From: Xiphophorus maculatus
Taxonomy: Eukaryota; Chordata; Actinopteri; Cyprinodontiformes; Poeciliidae
Assembly (NCBI RefSeq): GCF_002775205.1
Contig: NC_036450.1
Coordinates: 16,697,479-16,761,478, forward strand
Direction of reading: 5' to 3'
Length of the DNA stretch: 64,000 bases
Shown: one piece after another, positions 58,143 through 64,000 of the stretch
Numbering within the stretch: the stretch's first letter is position 1
Layout: each line of letters opens with the position of its first letter
Made by a program: the position numbers and the translations under genes
The notes under the pieces: generated by a model
The model's input: only the letters and a program-made list of their open reading frames with translations
What the model was told of the DNA's origin: nothing
The model's database searches: none

Positions 58143-58190
58143 TCAGAGGAGGTGGCGAAGGAATCTTCCGGACAGATGATAAGCTCTCAT
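58143..58190 (-). other. prag1: Upstream ORF in prag1 5' UTR
   Basis: Minus-strand ATG at 58190-58188 opens a 15-codon frame that closes with TGA ending at 58143, 27 bases before the prag1 start codon and in the same frame. The ATG lies only two bases after a possible acceptor (CTAGCCAG ending 58193), so its inclusion depends on which AG is used. Confidence 0.5.
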
Positions 58191-58193
58191 GGC

Positions 58194-60672
58194 TGGCTAG
58201 GAGAAGATGGTGGAAGAAAGAAACATAATTAACCAAGAGATCAAATTAGATAGTTTTTATTTTGAGTGCCAGAACAAACTATCAGCTCATTCTTTACATT
58301 TTGTAGCTAATAACGCTTCAAGTTTACAAAAAAAGTCTAAATGTCAGGTTTAGAACAAAGACTCCAGTGATAAAAGAAATTCACTGAAAGAAGCACCACG
58401 ACAGCCAAGCCATAAGAACTTAAGGGTCATCCCGAGATGTAACTCAAGATGACCAAATATGTGCTATGCTATATGTTCCCATGGCCTCCTAAATTAGAGG
58501 GCATGTGGTCTCCATTCAACCAAAAGGCTTGCCGAAGTGAGCCCAGTAACATGAAAGCCCTACAAAGAGTCCTCAGTAGCCCCCCGACAAGCAAGAAGAA
58601 GACGGAGGAGCCTCAAACATCCCAGAGGTCGGAATGTCAGGAATGTCTAAAGGCACAAGTCTCACTAGGGTGAATCTTACACCCAGAACAAGCTCCCTTC
58701 CCCCGCCAATGTGCAACAACACACACCCACCCCTCCAAATCCACATGCGTCCTCCCTTGCTAACAAACAAAACGGAGCCACACACCCCCTCCTTCTGACT
58801 GGTCATGTCCTGTTTGACTGGTCTGACAGTGAGGCGAAGAAGAACATTTCAGAGGACTTGTTTGTCTTTTTGTAACGGGGGGTCTTTTAATGATCTTAAC
58901 ACAGTACAAGAACTTCTCAACAAGGTGCTATCACAACTCATGCCAACATCAGCTCATTATTCAGATGCTGAATATTTGAGTAAGGGAGGCAATAAGCAAG
59001 ACCTTTCTGAAAGAAAGCTGTAAAAATGCATTTAATGCACATTTACATAAAAAGTAATACATGTTAAAATAATACAGTTAAGTGTTTTGTGATTTTTAAA
59101 AAATGATATTACGGCACCAGCAGAACAATCTTGAGATCTACTAATCCTATAGTAGTCATAAGGAGTTTCTCTGTTGGTAAAGATAATGCCTGTTTACATT
59201 TTCTTTGTTCTTTCTGACTTAGTCTGAGCAGGAAAGCACCCACCAGCTCACTGTTTGTTTAACCGTTCCTGCGACAACAGAGGAAGCAGAGCATTGCCCA
59301 AGATCTCGTGGTGTTGTCCACTAGTCATGCGATGAGATGGCTGTCTAGAGACTCAAATGTTTTCAGAACACTATCACAAAGAGCTGATAGACCTAGCGGG
59401 CGTTCTGGACTTGACAATCTCTTACAAGTTGTCTGAAATGCAGCCACACAAGACTAAAACGTTAACGAATGGTGTTCCTGCTGCTTGTTGACCGTGGTCG
59501 GTCCTTCTTTGATCAATGATAGACCCCTTATTCCCCACACCTTCTCAAGCTCAAGGTCCAGCATTTCTCACTTCCTCGTATAAAGCACACACAGAAACGG
59601 AGAAAAACAAAATACCAGCCTTGCAACAAGCCCTGAGTCAAAAAAAAAAAAAAAAGTAAATTTTTCGCTAGTATGTCAGGAGTCACTGGCTGGAGGGTGG
59701 ATGTGGAATTTAAAGCTTTTGGTGCAACCTGCGGCAGACATTATGAACCTTGAAGTGATCATCCTCATTCCTCATGAGGGTTTCGGGTCTTGCATTGTAT
59801 GCATTGCTCTAAGCTAAATGTGTGCACTTTAAAAACAAGATGTGGCAGTGAGGTGTCTTACAGTAACGCTCTAAAAACAGGTAAAGTTACACCTTATCTA
59901 AATAATAAATCTGTCTGCACCAGAAATCATGCATGCACTAGACCCTGGGGGTCATTTTCTGAGCCTTACAGTCTATGTGCTGCAGTGTCCAAGAAGTTTA
60001 ATTGGACATCACAATCTGAAAAAAACAAAAAAACAGTCTAGTCATTCATTCATCAATCATACATGATCACAATAATTGGACGTCCATTTGTCTATGTTCC
60101 AGTCTGATAACCAGGTCACGGCAGTGTGTGCACACACTCACTTTGAACGGGCGCTGCATTCGTCACGCCTGCTCACCCACACAGCAGCCCCTTCATTCAC
60201 CAAGAAAAGGGAGGGAGGGGGCGCGCAACCTGTTCTTCTGCTTATAGTCAGAGAGAGAGAGAGAGAGGGGGGGGGGGGGGGGGGTCCGCCAAAACTTCTC
60301 AAAAACTTCCAACTCTGAGCTGTCTTTATCTATTCAGTATCTGACTAAATTTCTCTTAGGTATGCGATGAACACACTACACGTGTTAAGGTTCTGAAAAA
60401 TGAGGTTTTAGAAAAAATTGCTTTGTTTTACCAACGAGGAAATTGGTAAATTAGCCCCCCTTCTCATTACTTAGAACAGAAAATTTTTGATACGTTTTTT
60501 TTTTTTGTCTTCATCTTTATCACATCAAATCAAAGCAGAATAAAGAGTGTGGTTCAGTAAGCCAGGTATACTGGAGGAAATAAACGAGCAAAAACAAATA
60601 AATAAATAAACAAAATGCAGCTGCAACATAATCGAGCGCTCAAGGTTATATTGTCTGCTGGCTGCTGCTTAC
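58194..60672 (-). other. prag1: prag1 5' intron
   Basis: Intron between the likely 5' UTR exon ending at 60673 and the first coding exon. Contains a poly-A run near 59641 and the GA/G tract at 60250-60284. No gene or recognised transposon is seen. Confidence 0.45.
60250..60284. repeat. GA microsatellite running into poly-G
   Basis: About nine AG units followed by eighteen or so consecutive G bases. The strand is purine-only for about 35 bases, so it could form unusual structures, but it is an ordinary type of simple repeat. Confidence 0.95.
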
Positions 60673-61000
60673 CTGCTCGGACTTTCTCCTCCCTGGCAAC
60701 ACAAAAAGCTTTACCGTGAGAAAATAAAAATAAAATAAAAAATAAGAGAAAACGTGTCCAATGATAAATGGTCCTTTGATTTTCCAGTGTCCTTACGGGT
60801 TTCCCTGCGGCTACAGAGCCGGGGTAGAGTGCGTTGCTACGGGCTGGCTTGCTCTCCTGCCCTGCATGCCTCTGGTGCTGCTGCTGTCGCTAATCTGTGC
60901 AGAGGTGAAATGCTGCTAGAGAACAGCTGAAGTCCTCTGCTGCAGCGTCCGGGGGAGAGCAGAAGAAGGTGGGAGGAGCTCCTTCAACCAGCCATGCAGT
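60673..61000 (-). promoter_or_regulatory. prag1: prag1 promoter and non-coding 5' exons
   Basis: A CG-rich stretch at about 60780-61030 contrasts with the AT-rich surroundings. On the minus strand it contains donor AACCC|GTAAGG (exon end 60797) and then TTGCCAG|GGAGG...GAGCAG|GTAAGC, which would make a 20-base internal non-coding exon at 60692-60673. These would supply the 5' UTR spliced to the exon starting at about 58192. The arrangement is inferred from splice consensus only. Confidence 0.45.
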
Positions 61001-61434
61001 CTGGCAAGCGGCCACACTCACCGATCCTCGTTAAACCTCCTGCGTTGCTTTGCTGTCATTAATGTTCAGCACGCAACCAGGTTACTTAAAATATTACAGA
61101 CGGAAAATTTAGACTGTTGAGGAAATCTAATACAACCATAATGTATCCGTTTAAGTTTTGTTTTGTTTCTCCTGCAGGCAATCAATCTTGGTCAGAGGGC
61201 TCTTTGAAGTGGGCAGAATTTGAAGTGCCCCTCTTTCCCCCGGGACTGCTCCTGTTTCTGGGTGACAGTGATGGGGAGGAACGCTGCCACCGCTTCAGAG
61301 CCAGTCTGGACCCCCTGCTGGTCTCCATTACGGTCAGCAAAAGGGAGAGGCAGAACTCGGGGAGGGACAAACGCGGGAGAACCAGTCATCTGCAGAGATT
61401 AGACATTTGACTTTGATTGTGATACAACGACTGA

Positions 61435-62150
61435 GTGCAATGCAAAAGTATTGATGCACCTTATTTGTCACTGAATTAAAATGCAATCGCAGCTTCAAGT
61501 CTTTTTTTTTTTTTTGAGGGTATGTGTCTACCAAGTTTGCACACCCAGAGTGAGATTTCGTTCCAGAACAGCTCTAGCTCACGCAGATAGGATGGAGAGC
61601 ATCATTTTCCATTTTCTGGCTACAGATCCTCAGGTTGAATTAGGTCTAGACTTTGACAAGGCCATTCAAGCAAACAAATGAGCTTTTATATATGCCATAT
61701 TCTTGTTGCTCTGGATGTATGTTCAGGTGTTCAGGACTGTTTCGCTGCAGCAGTTTTTCCTCCAGAAGAGCCCTGTGTTTTGCCCCATCCATGTTTTCAT
61801 CAGCTCTGCCTAACTCCCCTGGGTTCAGGATGACATGCATTGCAAGTTTTATGTCACAAAGTTTAGCTTTATATGACCATAGCACAGTCTTCCACATTTT
61901 TGCTGGCTTTTTCATGATCTTCCTGATTAACTGGATGCCAGACTCTTTCTATTTTCAGATGATAGACAATGCTCCAGGAGATGTTCAAAGCTTGGATACT
62001 GTTTTGTAACCCAAATCTGCTTTTAAACTCTATATAAGTTTGTCTTGCTTGGTGTTCATAAAAGCTATGGAAACCCTTAGAATTTGTTGGTGATAAAACC
62101 TGAAAAAAACTCTACCCATATGAATACTTTTACAAAGCATTGTTTAAAGA
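61435..62150 (-). mobile_element. Decayed Tc1-like transposon
   Basis: Ends are inverted repeats: left GCAAAAGTATTGATGC near 61442, right end in reverse complement GTAAAAGTATTCATATG near 62130. The interior follows the same Tc1-like family as the plpp7 intron copies, and on the minus strand the frame at 61646-61915 still shows DENMDGAKHRALLEEKLLQ, a recognisable transposase segment. Truncated relative to a full element of about 1.6 kb and interrupted by stops. Confidence 0.75.
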
Positions 62151-64000
62151 TCTGTTTTCATCATTTTTGAGTGTTAAAAGGGTTAGAAAAAAACATAACC
62201 CTTTAGATCTCCTAACCCTACAAAATCAAAGATCCCATGCAGTCTGCTTTCTTGCGTACGGTCCGATTCGACGCGCATAAATCGATTGGACACAGTAACG
62301 CCGGTTTCCTGGACGTTGCTTAAAGATTTATAGCAGAGCTGAGACAATCAGCATAAGTAGCACAACAGAGACTGGATCCAGGAAAAGTGCTATCCTTTAC
62401 AAGACCACCTGTTGAATCTAGAGATGGCTGCAGCCCTCTCAAGAGGATTAGGGGCTTGTTGCGCTTCATCTATTTTTGGGAAAGGAAAAGCTTGTCATAA
62501 TTCTGCTAATGGGATGATTCTAGCAGTTCTCGCTTTGCAGATAAAAGGCAGGTTGAGACCTTGAAAGCTTTTAGATGTATTTTGAAAGAAGACATAACTC
62601 TTAATGCTAAATTTCTTGCTTTTTTAGGGGGTCATTTTCTAATTTTACTGTTGGAAATATCAGCTTCTGATTTAGGTGGTGGATGGTGTCTGTGCTGAGA
62701 GAACCCCTGATCATCTACGTGCCTTTTCATTCTGTAAGGGTGGGTCTGTCAAATAAAACTGAGATGGTGTGTAAATATTATGAACAAACTTGGTTAAGAA
62801 GCCTTTTACTCTAACCCTAATGTAGAGGGTTTTTTTTCATCAAGCAAACATTCATGAGAAAATCTAATTTGCAAACTGCTGCAGTGTACGCATAGTCCCT
62901 GCATGCGTTACGTAGTTTTACTAAACCGTGACGAAACAAAAAATAAAGAGCCATGCAGCCTTTTGAGCTGCTCAAGCTCCTTGCACCTGGCTCTTACCAA
63001 GCAAGCTAACAAAATGTCGCTGGCAACAAAAGCCTCTGCCAGGACGAGCACATTGATGATTTAGCAGTTTGTTGCCGTGCTGCATGCTGCTGTAGGGTTG
63101 GACGTGAGACCGAGAGGCAGACTGGAGTTAACCTCCCTGCAGACTGCAACATGAGGATGCTGTCTCAAAGGAGCCAAGCACAAGTTGCGCTGGGCTCAGA
63201 TACAGCGTCAGGATGGTAAATTATGTGTCACATGTCTTTGTACTCCTCAAACATTACAGGTACTTAATGGAAAATAATTTCATAACAACAACAACAAATT
63301 CCTGTTGCCCAGTGATTCATACATTCAGGTTTTCTAGACAATCATTCTGCTCCAACATGGGAACACTGCTTTGCCAGCAGTCACCCTTCTCTACCTGCTC
63401 CTTTTGCTTGTGAATTATTAAAAGGGGCAATCATCTGAGATTAAATTCAGTCGGGAGATAAATGGGCTTAGATATAAAGCTTGCAACAAAAAGATGGGGC
63501 TTCTCTTCATGACTGACGGCTCGACTGGTATCAGATAAAACGAGCAATCATATTTATTATTTATGGAAGGGAGATTAAATGTGCAGGACATGACTAGCCC
63601 AGTACTGTTTCCCTGTTTTTAGTGGGACTTCTTGTGCACCTGTTTACTGTGATATCTGAAACTACTCTGTCAGGAGAATTTCTGGGATTTTCCACTAAAC
63701 TGTTCTGGTGACTTCCTCGGCATAATAAATGTAGGATCTTCCCCTGAGCCACACAGGTTTTCTTTCTGTTTTCATTTGCGCCATCAATAGCAACGCCACA
63801 GTAACAGAATATATGCCTGTGGTTTTTTTGTGTGTTAACCAGTCACCACACAGTTGTGTCACACCATTTTGCCTCATTCTGGGTAGAGCTGGGTACTCTC
63901 AGACGGTGGGGAGCCCTTCGTGGCTGTTGACGTTCACAGGAATTGCTGTCCCTTGCAATACATAACAGTTTGTTTATGTGGCTTGATTCTAGTACCTGCT
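62151..64000. other. Intergenic, no feature recognised
   Basis: Mixed-composition DNA with a few CG-containing patches (62260-62320, 62880-62950) but no coding frame with family resemblance, no splice-linked exons and no repeat I can name. Confidence 0.5.

Noticed and set aside
61653-62009. Plus-strand 118-residue open frame, cysteine- and phenylalanine-rich
   Set aside because: It is the antisense of the Tc1-like transposon copy at 61435-62150; the real (broken) coding strand is minus.

Overview
This is vertebrate nuclear DNA, almost certainly from a ray-finned (teleost) fish. Genes are split by GT-AG introns, intergenic DNA is AT-rich, and the interspersed repeats are of teleost type (Tc1-like transposons, hAT-type MITEs, an L2-like LINE tail ending in ATCC/ATTC repeats). 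The species cannot be named from sequence alone. There is no viral, bacterial or CRISPR content.

Layout. (1) 1094-6397, plus strand: plpp7, a two-exon gene for a catalytically impaired PAP2-superfamily nuclear-envelope protein, with 3' UTR to about 7.28 kb. (2) 13076-28213, plus strand: prrc2b, 30 coding exons that splice in frame to a 2210-residue protein, with a probable non-coding first exon near 10.4-10.6 kb and alternative poly(A) signals to about 30.7 kb. (3) 32288-32918, plus strand: a three-exon gene for a 134-residue coiled-coil protein that I do not recognise. (4) 34737-37081, plus strand: edf1, five exons, 148 residues. (5) 58115-42280, minus strand: prag1 (pragmin/SGK223), five coding exons, 1353 residues, with a GC-rich 5' end near 60.7-61.0 kb. 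The two ends (1-1 kb and 61-64 kb) and the gaps hold repeats and no gene I can support.

The genes do not form a pathway. plpp7 and prrc2b are neighbours in human 9q34.1, edf1 is in human 9q34.3, and PRAG1 is on human 8p23, so the window joins blocks that are separate in mammals. All exon boundaries were built by hand: reading phase was checked across every junction and summed to whole codons, and protein lengths agree with my memory of the human proteins (PRRC2B about 2229, EDF1 148, PRAG1 about 1400, PLPP7 271).

Best leads: a candidate alternative first exon of prag1 at about 52.2 kb. It has an ATG in good context and a phase-2 donor that joins exon 3 exactly, giving a short form without the CSK-binding EPIYA region. 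Others are a GC-AG intron in prrc2b, tandem NAGNAG acceptors in prrc2b and prag1, the unrecognised 134-residue gene, a hAT MITE with a perfect 8-bp target duplication inside edf1, and a compound palindrome at 33.7 kb. I found no clear evidence of a wholly new multi-gene system.
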